NCBI GenBank assembly: GCA_963734725.1
Contig: CAVTIX010000002.1
Location: forward strand, 16,281 to 80,280
From: DASXKD01 sp963734725
Lineage (GTDB): Bacteria; Actinomycetota; Actinomycetes; Streptosporangiales; Streptosporangiaceae
Reading direction: 5' to 3'
Length of the DNA stretch: 64,000 nucleotides
Positions 42,344-50,552 of this stretch are shown here, piece by piece. Under the pieces are notes generated by a model. That model was not told the origin of the DNA. It did no database searches and saw nothing but the letters and a program-made list of their open reading frames with translations. A program made the translations under genes and the position numbers. The number at the start of each line of letters is the position of its first letter. The stretch's first letter is position 1.

Positions 42344-43906
42344 TCAATCGGCGAGCCGGAACGACTCGTCGGGGGTTAGCTCGGTGACATCCATCTGCGC
42401 CTTCTGCAACCGCCCTGAGTAGTCCCAGTTCATCGACTGCCACCGGGTGAACTGGTCGAGCACCCACACGCCCGACTGGCGCGACCCGTTGCCGGACTTG
42501 GCGTTGCCGCCGAACGGCAGGTGCGCTTCCGCGCCAGAGGTTGAGTTGTTGATGCTCACCATCCCAGCCGAGATGCCCCGGCGGAACGCGAAGACCTCGG
42601 CAGGCTCGTTCGTGTAGATCGACGATGACAGCCCATAGCCGGGGAGGTTGGCCAGCCGGATCGCCTCGCCCAGGTCGCGGTAGGTCGTGACGCCGACGAT
42701 CGGGCCGAACGTCTCGTTGAGGAAGATCGCATCGTCCTCGCGCACACCGTCGACGATCACCGGGTGGTAGAAGATCCCGGCGTCCGGATCGCCCGTGAAG
42801 CCCTCTCGCGGGTTGGCAGCCGTGATCTGGCCGGTCGCAGTCGATCCCAGGACGCTGTGGTAGGGCTGGATCCAGCCGATGTAGTCCGCGAACCGCTGGG
42901 CGAACTTCTCATCCAGCATCGGGCCGTACACGACATCGCTGAACGGGTCGCCGACGGTGGCCTGCCGGGTCGCCTTGTCGAAACGCGCGATGAAATCGTC
43001 GTGGACGCTCTCGTGCACAATCACGGTTCCCAGGGACGTGCATCGCTGCCCGGCGGTGCCGAAGCCGGAGAACAGCGCCGCCTCCACCGCGAGGTCGAGG
43101 TCCGCGCTGGGCGTCACGACCATCGGGTTCTTCCCGCCCAGCTCCAGGCAGGCCGACTGAAGGTGCCGGCCGGTGAGCTCGCCGATCCGGGACCCGACCG
43201 CGCTGGACCCGGTAAAGCCGACCTTGTCGACCAGCCCCTCGTCCAGCGCCCGCTCCAGCCCGGCGAAGGTCGTCTCGCCGTCCGCGAGCACGAGGTTCAG
43301 CACGCCGTCGGGCAGCCCGCCGCCGTGCACAAGCAGGTCGAACAGCGCCGCGCCGCACGCCGGGGAGTAGTCGGCCGGCTTCCACACCACGGTGTTGCCG
43401 CAGAGCAGGGCCGGGATGAGATACCACGACGGCACCGCGACCGGGAAGTTCCCGGCGGTGATGACGCTCACCACGCCAACCGGGTTACGGAACGTGAACA
43501 GTTGCTTGTCCGGCATCTCGCTCGGCACCGTCTGGCCGTAGAGCCTGCGCCCCTCGCCCAGGAAGAAGTCGCAGGTGTCGACGATCTCGCGCACCTCGCC
43601 GAGCGCCTCGGGGTACGGTTTGCCGATCTCCCGGGTCACCAGCCTGGCGAGCGACTCGGCGTTCGCCTCGACCACGCGGCCGATGTGGGCGATCGACCGG
43701 CCGCGCACCGGCGCAGGCACATCCGCCCAGGCCGGTTGTGCCCGCCGGGCCGCTCGCGCGGCGGCGACGAACGCGCTCGCGTCCCCTAGCGATACGTCGG
43801 CCACAACCTCGCTCGTGCGAGCGGGGTTGGTGGATGCGATCCGGGCGCCGGTTGCGCCCGCCACCGGAGCTCCGGCAATGATCGAGGTGATGTTGCGGCT
43901 CATCAC
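42344..43906 (-). CDS. Aldehyde dehydrogenase, probable L-2-aminoadipate-semialdehyde (P6C) dehydrogenase
   Basis: A 520-aa NAD(P)-dependent aldehyde dehydrogenase. Catalytic Glu in LELGGKNP (about residue 253) and Cys in GTAGQRCTSLG (about 287); cofactor segment GFTGSSAVG; FGPIVGV near the end. Position directly after lysine 6-aminotransferase implies oxidation of 2-aminoadipate semialdehyde/piperideine-6-carboxylate to 2-aminoadipate, as with Pcd/AmaB enzymes. The specific substrate is inferred from context only. Confidence 0.85.
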   Translation of the reverse strand: MMSRNITSIIAGAPVAGATGARIASTNPARTSEVVADVSLGDASAFVAAARAARRAQPAWADVPAPVRGRSIAHIGRVVEANAESLARLVTREIGKPYPEALGEVREIVDTCDFFLGEGRRLYGQTVPSEMPDKQLFTFRNPVGVVSVITAGNFPVAVPSWYLIPALLCGNTVVWKPADYSPACGAALFDLLVHGGGLPDGVLNLVLADGETTFAGLERALDEGLVDKVGFTGSSAVGSRIGELTGRHLQSACLELGGKNPMVVTPSADLDLAVEAALFSGFGTAGQRCTSLGTVIVHESVHDDFIARFDKATRQATVGDPFSDVVYGPMLDEKFAQRFADYIGWIQPYHSVLGSTATGQITAANPREGFTGDPDAGIFYHPVIVDGVREDDAIFLNETFGPIVGVTTYRDLGEAIRLANLPGYGLSSSIYTNEPAEVFAFRRGISAGMVSINNSTSGAEAHLPFGGNAKSGNGSRQSGVWVLDQFTRWQSMNWDYSGRLQKAQMDVTELTPDESFRLAD

Positions 43907-43928
43907 GACCTCAGTTCGTCAATGTCGT

Positions 43929-44023
43929 CGGTTGCGGGCAGCGGCGGGCCATCTGTTGCGGCCGGCTCATCCGCTGCGGGCGGGTCATCGGTTGCGGCGG
44001 GTCATCGGTTGCGGGCGGGTCAT
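43929..44023. repeat. Tandem repeat (about 18 bp x 5) just after the aminotransferase stop codon
   Basis: Units at 43929 (24 bp), 43953 (18), 43971 (18), 43989 (17) and 44006 (18), of form CGGTTGCGGGCGGGTCAT. The array begins 11 bases beyond the stop of the minus-strand aminotransferase and fills the gap to the aldehyde dehydrogenase gene. Confidence 0.85.
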
Positions 44024-44034
44024 GTCGCGGACGG

Positions 44035-45390
44035 TCAGCTGCCGGGGGCAGCGGCGGCCAGCCGGCCGAGCACGTCGTCGAGGGCGCGCACGCCAACCTT
44101 CAGCTCGTCCGTCGAGACGTTCAGGGCGGGGCGGAACCGCATGGTGCGCTCGCCGCAAGGCAGCACCAGGACTTGCGTCTCGCGCAGCATGGCGATGGCA
44201 CGATCGCGCAGGCCGGGATCTGGCAGATCGATCGCGCACAGCAGGCCGCGGCCCCGGACGTTGCTGACGATCCCGGAGTGCCGGTCACCGACGCCCTGCA
44301 GCTCGTTGAGAAGATGGCTGCCCGCCTTCGCCGCATGGTCGAACAGGCCGTCGGCCTCGATGATCTCCAGGATCCGGCGCGAGCGCACCATGTCGGTCAG
44401 CCCGCCGCCCCAGGTGGAGTTGATCCGGCTGGATACCTCGAACACGTTGTCCGGGACCTCGTTGACGCGCCGGCCCGCCATGATCCCGCCGAGCTGCACC
44501 TTCTTCCCGAACGCCACGATGTCGGGCTCGAGGCCAAGCTGCTGGTAAGCCCACGCCGTGCCGGTGATCCCGACACCGGTCTGCACCTCGTCGAGCACGA
44601 ACAGCGCATCGTATTCGCGGCATAGCGCCTGCATCGCCTGCAGGAACTCGGGGCGCATATGGTTGTCGCCGCCCTCGGCCTGGATCGGCTCGGCGATGAA
44701 GCACGCGATGTCGTGCGGGTTCTCCTCGAACGCTGCCCGCGCCTGGGCCAGGGCACGGGCCTCGGCGGCCTCGATGTCGGCACGGTGCGCCTCGACCGGG
44801 AAGGTGACGGCAGGCACGTCGATGCGCGGCCAGTCGAAGGCCGGGTACCTGTCGGTCTTGGTCGGGTCGGTGTTGGTCAGCGACATTGTGTAACCAGACC
44901 GGCCATGGAAAGCGCGCCTCAGGTGCATCACCTTGGCGCCGAGATGCCGGGAACGGCCCGCCGCCTCGTTGCGGCGGCTCTTCCAGTCGAACGCCGTCTT
45001 GAGCGCGTTCTCGACCGCGAGAGCCCCTCCCTCCACGAAGAACAGGTGCGGCAGCGCCGGATCACCGAGCACCCGGGCGAAGGTTTCGACGAACTCCGCG
45101 AGGTGCGTCGTGTACATGTCCGGGTTGGCCGGCTTGCCGGCCGCCACCCCGGCGAGCACCGCCATGAACGCGGGATCGTCCACGATGCCCGGCGGGTTGG
45201 CGCCGAGCGGCGCCGACGCGAAGTGGGTGTAAAGGTCGAGGTACTCCCGGCCATCGCGGGCATCAACCAGCCAACTGCCGTGACTGCGCTCTGCGTCGAG
45301 AACCAGCCGGTACCCGTTGACCAGCAGGTGCTCGGAGAGCCGTTTGTGCACCTCGGATGGCAGCACATGCACGCTGCGAAGCTCGCTCAT
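44035..45390 (-). CDS. lat: L-lysine 6-aminotransferase
   Basis: A 451-aa class III PLP aminotransferase with the LAT-specific pattern: VHKRLSEHLLVNGYRLVLD, YLDLYTHFASAPLGANPP, FFVEGGALAVENALKTAFDWK and HGRSGYTMSLTNTDP. The Schiff-base Lys is in VAFGKKVQLGG (about residue 293). It transfers the epsilon-amino group of lysine to 2-oxoglutarate, giving 2-aminoadipate semialdehyde. An AAGGAGGGG site precedes the ATG. First gene of the lat-ALDH-E1 operon. In cephamycin producers lat is biosynthetic, but no beta-lactam genes are visible, so catabolism is more likely. Confidence 0.93.
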   Translation of the reverse strand: MSELRSVHVLPSEVHKRLSEHLLVNGYRLVLDAERSHGSWLVDARDGREYLDLYTHFASAPLGANPPGIVDDPAFMAVLAGVAAGKPANPDMYTTHLAEFVETFARVLGDPALPHLFFVEGGALAVENALKTAFDWKSRRNEAAGRSRHLGAKVMHLRRAFHGRSGYTMSLTNTDPTKTDRYPAFDWPRIDVPAVTFPVEAHRADIEAAEARALAQARAAFEENPHDIACFIAEPIQAEGGDNHMRPEFLQAMQALCREYDALFVLDEVQTGVGITGTAWAYQQLGLEPDIVAFGKKVQLGGIMAGRRVNEVPDNVFEVSSRINSTWGGGLTDMVRSRRILEIIEADGLFDHAAKAGSHLLNELQGVGDRHSGIVSNVRGRGLLCAIDLPDPGLRDRAIAMLRETQVLVLPCGERTMRFRPALNVSTDELKVGVRALDDVLGRLAAAAPGS

Positions 45391-45562
45391 ACCCCTCCTT
45401 AACAGAATGCGGACAGCCTACCGCCTGGTCAGCAACGCGCCGCGACCTGCGGGTGCGCCCGCGCCCGCCTCGCCCGCCCGGGCCGCACGCCACCGAAGCT
45501 CCGAGGCCGGCTACCCAGTCGGCGCCTTGCGTATCACCACACCATCGCCTGCGGAACGCTCC

Positions 45563-46366
45563 TCACGCCTTGTGTGATGCGACGAGAAACGCGAAAACGA
45601 CGATGGAGCTGAGGTACTGGCTGGTGGCGTCATTGAAGGCGCCGCCGCACGTTATGAGGCGCAAGCCCGCGAAGCGGGTCGCGCGGTAAAGGGTTTTCGC
45701 CGGGAAGTTGGATTTCTGGTACTGACGTACACCGGTGACGCGGAAAACGGCGGTGATCCCGTCGGCGAGTCGCACGTTGACGAGGTCTCCGGGGCGTAGG
45801 GCGCCCAGGCGGAAGAAGACGGCAGGCCCCTGAGTGCTGTCGACGTGACCTTCGATCACCGAGGTGCCGATCTGGCCGGGGGTTACCGAGTACTTGTACC
45901 AGCCCGCTGCGCTGGGCTTTCGGTGCAGCGGTGGCACCTGCATGGTGCCGTCGCGCTTGACGCCAAGGCTCAGCAGCACCGAACGCACGCCGATGGCCGG
46001 GATCTCAATGGAGACCGGTGTTGAGCGCCGCAGCGACAGCCACCACGCATTACCTGCAGGCCCGGTGGCGCCCGCCGCCGATTGGGAAGGCTGCGGCGCA
46101 TGCTGTTGGGCAGCGATCGCGGCGCCGACAGCGGCGGCCCCGCCCGCGATGAGCAGGGCGCCAGCCACCCCGGCAACGCGGGCGCGCAGGCCTCCTGGCC
46201 GAGGGGGCCTACGGGGCCGGGGAGTGGAGGGCTTAGGGGGCGGGGGAGCGGAGGGCCTACGGGGCGGGGGGGTAGGGGGCCTACGGGGCGCAGGAGCGAA
46301 CTTGCCCTCCGGCCAGGACATGACCACACGGAATCCGGCTATGCGCCGCCAGTCCGCGTGCCTCAA
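45563..46366 (-). CDS. Class F sortase
   Basis: A 267-aa membrane sortase. The N-terminus is Pro/Arg-rich (repeated PPRRP units encoded by a G-rich repetitive stretch at 46200-46300), followed by a TM helix (about residues 62-85) and the sortase domain: STPVSIEIPAIGV, catalytic His in VIEGHVDS, and the Cys in LRLITCGGAF (about residue 236). A TTG start at 46366 has AAGGAG 7 bases upstream; ATG 46321 is an alternative. Adjacent and divergent is a gene for a likely surface substrate. Confidence 0.88.
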   Translation of the reverse strand: MRHADWRRIAGFRVVMSWPEGKFAPAPRRPPTPPPRRPSAPPPPKPSTPRPRRPPRPGGLRARVAGVAGALLIAGGAAAVGAAIAAQQHAPQPSQSAAGATGPAGNAWWLSLRRSTPVSIEIPAIGVRSVLLSLGVKRDGTMQVPPLHRKPSAAGWYKYSVTPGQIGTSVIEGHVDSTQGPAVFFRLGALRPGDLVNVRLADGITAVFRVTGVRQYQKSNFPAKTLYRATRFAGLRLITCGGAFNDATSQYLSSIVVFAFLVASHKA

Positions 46367-46423
46367 CGCCGTCTCCTTGCCTTCCTCAGGGAGTTCTACC
46401 CGCGTAGCCTTGAAATCACAGTG

Positions 46424-47011
46424 ATGAAGAAGCCATTAAGTGCCTGTAGTGCCCGCTGGGCTTACTTTTACGGCCGGCGGCGCTTTCTTCGGACTGTCCT
46501 CGGCTGTGCCGCCATGGCGATACTCGCTTCCGCGTGGGTGTCGGCCTGCTCGAGCGCCTCGCCACCGACGACACCGCCCACGTTCTCACCGGGCGGAGCC
46601 AGCCCGGCGTCACCGACTGTCCCCGCCAGTGGCAGGCCTAGCGCCGCGATCTCCGGCAGCGGGCCCTTCACCACCAAGCCGAGCACCACTACGCCCAGTG
46701 CCGCTACGCCGAGCACCACAAAGCCCAGCACTACAACGCCTAGTGCCGCGACGCCCAGCGCTACTACGCCCAGCCCGGCGACGCCCCATGCCGCGGCGCC
46801 GCGCAGCCCCACGCCCAGTCCTAGCCCGTCACCGAGTCCGTCGCCGTCGCCGAGCCCGTCGGCTAACTCGTTCCCCACCGCGGCCCCGGGCACCGGCGGC
46901 GGTGGGACGGCCGGGTTCCAGCACGTCCTGCTGTTCTGCCTCGGCGTGCTGGCGATCCTGGTCGGCGCCGGGGGCATCGCCTACCGGAGAAGGGCCATGC
47001 GGGACCGCTGA
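46424..47011 (+). CDS. Ser/Thr/Pro-rich exported surface protein, probable sortase substrate
   Basis: A 195-aa protein with a twin-arginine-like start (GRRRFLRTVLG), a hydrophobic stretch and a lipobox-like VSAC at about residue 44. The body is a low-complexity Thr/Ser/Pro/Ala/Lys stalk with repeated (T)TTPSAATPS units and a (PS)n run. The end shows APGTG, a hydrophobic helix and RRRAMRDR, like an LPXTG-type sorting signal with a changed first residue. Start codons of this gene and the sortase are 57 bases apart. An alternative is a lipoprotein with a C-terminal TM. Confidence 0.7.
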   Translation: MKKPLSACSARWAYFYGRRRFLRTVLGCAAMAILASAWVSACSSASPPTTPPTFSPGGASPASPTVPASGRPSAAISGSGPFTTKPSTTTPSAATPSTTKPSTTTPSAATPSATTPSPATPHAAAPRSPTPSPSPSPSPSPSPSPSANSFPTAAPGTGGGGTAGFQHVLLFCLGVLAILVGAGGIAYRRRAMRDR

Positions 47012-47085
47012 CACAACCGTGGCCGCGGTCGCGCCCGGCGGGCGCCGCGCTGGACGCTAGCCAGGTTGCTCCGCGTGATCTCCGC

Positions 47086-49278
47086 CTATTCGGCCGCTGA
47101 GGCCGGCCGGGTCTTCTGGCCAACCGCTGCGCCGCGAACCGGGCCGGACGGCGGAAGGCGCTGCGGCAACCCGGAAGAGGCCAGGCGGCCTGCCGTCGGG
47201 GGACCGGCCACGGCACGACCGCTGCCGTCGCCCCAGGATGTCGGCGGCCTGGCAGGCTGTCCTGCTGGCGACTGGTCAGCTTGCTGCTCGCTGAACCGGA
47301 GCGGGTCCCGGCCGAAGGCGTGGAGGTAGCCGGATCGGACGGACTCGAAGATGGGCGATCCGTCGCCCGGCGCCGCACCGATCGGCTCTGGCTCGGTCAT
47401 TCCTGGGGCCGGTGCTGGCAGCGGCGCGCCCAGCAATACCGGGACGACCTCGCGCGTGCCGGTCTCCGGGCCGAGGAGAGGCTCTGGCCCGGAGGCGAAC
47501 CGGCGAGCGGGGAAAAGCAGGCCCGCGAGCTCGGGGCTGACCTCCCTGCTGACCCCCGCTTCTTCGCTCGCCGCCGCCTGCTCGCTGGCCCCGGCCAAGG
47601 GAGCTTCGTCCGCCTGTAGCTGCCAGCCGTCTGGCTCGGCGTCCAGCGAGATCAGCGCGTCGGGAAGGTACACCTCGGCGGTGGTGCCGCCGTCCGGCGG
47701 CATGGTCAGCGTCGCCGTGATGCCATGCCGTGCCGCCAGGTCTGCGACGGTGAACAAGCCCATGTGCCGGGCGACCGTCATGTCCGCGAGGGAGGGGTTG
47801 GCCAGTTGCCAGTTGAGCAGCGTCAGCTCCTCCTCGGACATGCCCGTTCCGCAGTCGGTGATGGTGACGAGGGCGCCGCCGCCATATACCGCGTGCCCGG
47901 ACACGATGACCTGGGCCGTCTCGGGGGAGAACGTAACGGCGTTCTCCAGCAGTTCGGCGAGCAGGTGCTCGGTGTCGGTCGCAGCGCTCCCGCTGAGATA
48001 CACACCTTGCTGGACGTCCAGAATGACCCTGCCGTGTTCCTCTACCTCGGACGCTGCGGCTTCAAGCACGTCCACCAAGGCGAGCGGCTCGGCTGGGCGC
48101 GCGGCCTCGTGGTCGGCGGATGCGGCGCTTGCGCCGATGGGCAGTGGCGCCCCGGCGCCTTCCCGGGCGGGTGCTTCAGGCCGTCTCCGCCGGCGCGCCA
48201 TGGACCTGGCGCCAGGAATGGTGCCTAGCAGGACAAGTGCCAAGGCGCCAAGCGCTACGCCGCCGACGAAGAACGCGGACCGCATCTCGCTCCGTTGCAA
48301 GGCTCGGGCGTCGGCTGGGATCCATCCCGCCAGCTGCTGCTCGGCTTGACCCATCCAGCCGACCGTGTAGGACATCCCGGACGACCACTGCTGGCTGGCC
48401 TGGGGACCGAGGGCCAGCGCGCCGTTGCCAGCCGCGATGGCCCGCTGCTCTACCGCCTGCGCCTGCCGGGCCGGTGGGCGCGCCAATGTCTCAGTCAGGG
48501 CCCAGCTCTCCGGTGCGGTCGCCGAGTTGCGGAACGAGACGAGGTCACCGGCTTGCTGGGCCCGCGCGGTGGTCAGCGCGGTGCGCGCTCCCGCCCCGAT
48601 GCGGCCCTCAGAGAGCGCGGCGCCGAGGATGGCTTGCTGTTGCGAGGCATGGTCGATCATCCTGGACAGCGAGCCGAGCGCGCCTACGCTGCTGATGAGT
48701 GTGGGGTTGCCGCTGTTGTCAGCGATGCCGCTGTTGACCGGGAACAGGCCAGCAGTCGCCGCGGAGTAGCCGGTTATCACGGTCTGGGCCGAAGCCTGGC
48801 TATGCGCCGTCTGTCTGCGCAGACCAGGCAGCTTGCCGATGCTAGTCAGGACCTGTGCTGCCTCTGCCCGGGTCTGAGCCGGGTACCGGTGGTCAAGCTG
48901 GGAAACCAGCTGGCGAACGCTGGCCGCCCGGCCATCAGTGATCGCATACTGCCGCTGCAGGGCCGGGGCGCCTGCGGCCGGCCGCCCGCTGGCGATGAAC
49001 GCGGCCGCGCTGGACCGCTCGTCCGCCATTGCCTGTGCCAAACCGGTGACCTGCTGGCTCACCGCCGCGAGCCGCGCGACCTGGCCGTAAGCTTCGGCGG
49101 TGCGCGCCGCATTGGTGACACGCAGCCCGATGAGGGCCAGCGCCAGCGCCACCGGAAGGGCGGCGAGGGCGATAAACCAGGCCATCCACGGGCTCCGCGG
49201 AGCCGACGCCCGGCCGGAGGCGCGCTGAACGGCCGAGGCCCTAGCAGGGGCGGCGTCAGCAGAACGGGTCTGGCTCAC
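47086..49278 (-). CDS. NIT-domain sensor protein with HATPase_c (CvnA-like), no HisKA
   Basis: A 730-aa protein: TM helix at about 32-54, a nitrate/nitrite-sensing NIT-type helical domain (ADERSSAAAFIASGRP and onwards), second TM at about 335-355, HATPase_c (LLAELLENAVTFSPE; ITDCGTGM; HMGLFTVADLAARHG) and a long disordered Pro/Ala-rich tail of about 180 residues. There is no DHp/HisKA histidine, as in the first gene of Streptomyces-type conservons, but no cvnB-D partners (roadblock, DUF742, GTPase) follow. GTG start with AGGAG upstream. Signal unknown. Confidence 0.85.
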   Translation of the reverse strand: MSQTRSADAAPARASAVQRASGRASAPRSPWMAWFIALAALPVALALALIGLRVTNAARTAEAYGQVARLAAVSQQVTGLAQAMADERSSAAAFIASGRPAAGAPALQRQYAITDGRAASVRQLVSQLDHRYPAQTRAEAAQVLTSIGKLPGLRRQTAHSQASAQTVITGYSAATAGLFPVNSGIADNSGNPTLISSVGALGSLSRMIDHASQQQAILGAALSEGRIGAGARTALTTARAQQAGDLVSFRNSATAPESWALTETLARPPARQAQAVEQRAIAAGNGALALGPQASQQWSSGMSYTVGWMGQAEQQLAGWIPADARALQRSEMRSAFFVGGVALGALALVLLGTIPGARSMARRRRRPEAPAREGAGAPLPIGASAASADHEAARPAEPLALVDVLEAAASEVEEHGRVILDVQQGVYLSGSAATDTEHLLAELLENAVTFSPETAQVIVSGHAVYGGGALVTITDCGTGMSEEELTLLNWQLANPSLADMTVARHMGLFTVADLAARHGITATLTMPPDGGTTAEVYLPDALISLDAEPDGWQLQADEAPLAGASEQAAASEEAGVSREVSPELAGLLFPARRFASGPEPLLGPETGTREVVPVLLGAPLPAPAPGMTEPEPIGAAPGDGSPIFESVRSGYLHAFGRDPLRFSEQQADQSPAGQPARPPTSWGDGSGRAVAGPPTAGRLASSGLPQRLPPSGPVRGAAVGQKTRPASAAE

Positions 49279-49726
49279 TGCGTCTCCTCGTTAATCCGTC
49301 AAATGCTTCGAGGCAACGGTCGATTCTCCAGGCCGCCTTGGATAGGAGGCGCGAGTGATCACTTTCCCCGGTTCTTCCCCAAGACAATACCTCCGTGTCC
49401 GTCTGAGCACATACAGTTCGAGAGCCGTTGTTCCTGGCCAGGATGGTAAGAGTCCTGTTGCGGCGCCACGATCGCCATCCGCGGCGGACGATCAGGACGG
49501 CCGGGAGCTAAGTGGCCCAAGTGGCTTGTGATATTAAACAAGCTGACGTGCGGGAAGCGGCTCTGGTGAATCAGTGAAATTATCAACCTACTGATAATGG
49601 TGGGCCCTGACGTAATTTTGTTAATACAGAGACAAGAGTGACGACTTTGGCGCCGTGATCCTTGTAGGGAACGTCTCGAGGCTCAGCGTCTCTCCACATC
49701 GCTCGGCCAGCACCTCGGGGGGATGC
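49279..49726. other. Intergenic region upstream of the NIT sensor
   Basis: About 450 bases with lower GC around 49540-49640 (for example GTAATTTTGTTAATACAGAG). It probably contains the sensor-gene promoter on the minus strand. I see no supported gene. Confidence 0.4.
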
Positions 49727-50146
49727 TTAGCCGATCGGATCGGGAAGGTCCGCGGGGTAAGTGATGTGTATCTCTGTGATTCCTGCGGGAAAGTCGCGCT
49801 GGTTGTTGGTAATGAACCGATCGGCGCCGAGGCTCACGGCGGTGGCCAGGTGGGTCGCGTCGGCTGCCCGGAGCCGGTAGCGGCTGGAAAGGGCGGTCGC
49901 GAGTTCGGCGGTGGCCCGGTCGACTGGGCGCAGGTCTAGCCGGGCTAGCAGACCGGCCAGGGTACGAACCTCCTCGGGTGTGCCGTCGCGCAACGGCTTG
50001 CTCAGTACCTCGGGGAGTAGGAGGACCGACCCAGCTCCCGCCACCGTGCCGGGGCCAGTCCTCCTGAACAAGGCAGCCACCCGTTGACCGAGCGGGTGCC
50101 CAGAGATGGCGGCGTAGATGAGCGCGTCCGCATCGAAGCAGTCCAT
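49727..50146 (-). CDS. VapC-type PIN-domain toxin
   Basis: A 139-aa PIN ribonuclease: MDCFDADALIYAA (first Asp cluster), an internal Glu in LLLPEVLSKP, and ADATHLATAVSLGADRFITNN with the second and third acidic residues, all four PIN acidic positions being present. It follows the antitoxin gene with TAATG overlap (one shared base). Predicted to cleave RNA when free of antitoxin. Confidence 0.92.
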   Translation of the reverse strand: MDCFDADALIYAAISGHPLGQRVAALFRRTGPGTVAGAGSVLLLPEVLSKPLRDGTPEEVRTLAGLLARLDLRPVDRATAELATALSSRYRLRAADATHLATAVSLGADRFITNNQRDFPAGITEIHITYPADLPDPIG

Positions 50147-50436
50147 TATCGGGCGTCGCGGCTCGCCCGGATTTCAGCGATCAGCTCCTCGGCACGCTGC
50201 TCGGTCAGGCCGGTGCCTTCAGGCAGGGGAGCAGCGGCGGCCTCGGCGAGCAGTTCGTGGATCCGCGCGGCCTCTTCCAATACTGCCTCCGCACGGCGGG
50301 CGCGCAACGCGTCGGGGCGGACGAGTACCGCCACGGGTCGGCCGTGCCGGGTGATCGTGACTTCCTCACCGTCCTCGACGCGGTTGAGCAACTCGGGCAG
50401 CGCCGCCCTCGCCTCGGAAGCGTTCATGGAGGTCAT
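50146..50436 (-). CDS. Phd/YefM-type antitoxin
   Basis: A 96-aa antitoxin from ATG 50436: the N-terminal DNA-binding Phd fold MTSMNASEARAALPELLNRV, then EEVTITRHGRPVAVLV, and an acidic helical C-terminus for toxin binding. Directly upstream of the PIN toxin. The start was chosen because a TACAAT -10 box ends 6 bases before it, implying a leaderless mRNA; an in-frame start at 50454 lies inside the operator. Confidence 0.9.
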   Translation of the reverse strand: MTSMNASEARAALPELLNRVEDGEEVTITRHGRPVAVLVRPDALRARRAEAVLEEAARIHELLAEAAAAPLPEGTGLTEQRAEELIAEIRASRDAR

Positions 50437-50442
50437 GCTTAG

Positions 50443-50475
50443 ATTGTACGTCACTGTACATCAACGTACAACAAC
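50443..50475 (-). promoter_or_regulatory. Toxin-antitoxin promoter/operator with three phased GTAC boxes
   Basis: TTGTACGT (50444-50451) and ACGTACAA (50464-50471) are perfect inverted arms, with a third GTAC in the centre; the GTAC centres are exactly 10 bases apart. Read on the minus strand, TTGTAC (-35) and TACAAT (-10) are 17 bases apart, so antitoxin binding would cover the whole promoter. Confidence 0.8.
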
Positions 50476-50552
50476 CAGCGTTCCGCCGATGTGGTGCCGG
50501 GTGCCTGACCCAGTAATCAGCTGCCACGCGCTGCGTCGCCAGGTGTGTTCGG

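Noticed and set aside
40077..42422. 781-codon plus-strand frame across the E1 gene
   Set aside because: Composition is antisense-like; the minus strand shows TPP-binding and transketolase motifs.
43911..44096. Repetitive MTRPQP-like peptide frame after the aminotransferase
   Set aside because: Translation of the 18-bp tandem array; no sign of a gene.
44035..45390. Beta-lactam (cephamycin) biosynthesis start
   Set aside because: lat is followed by catabolic-type genes and there are no pcbAB/pcbC genes in the window.
49655..49939. Plus-strand small ORF over the end of vapC
   Set aside because: Lies antisense to the PIN toxin and shows no protein-like pattern.
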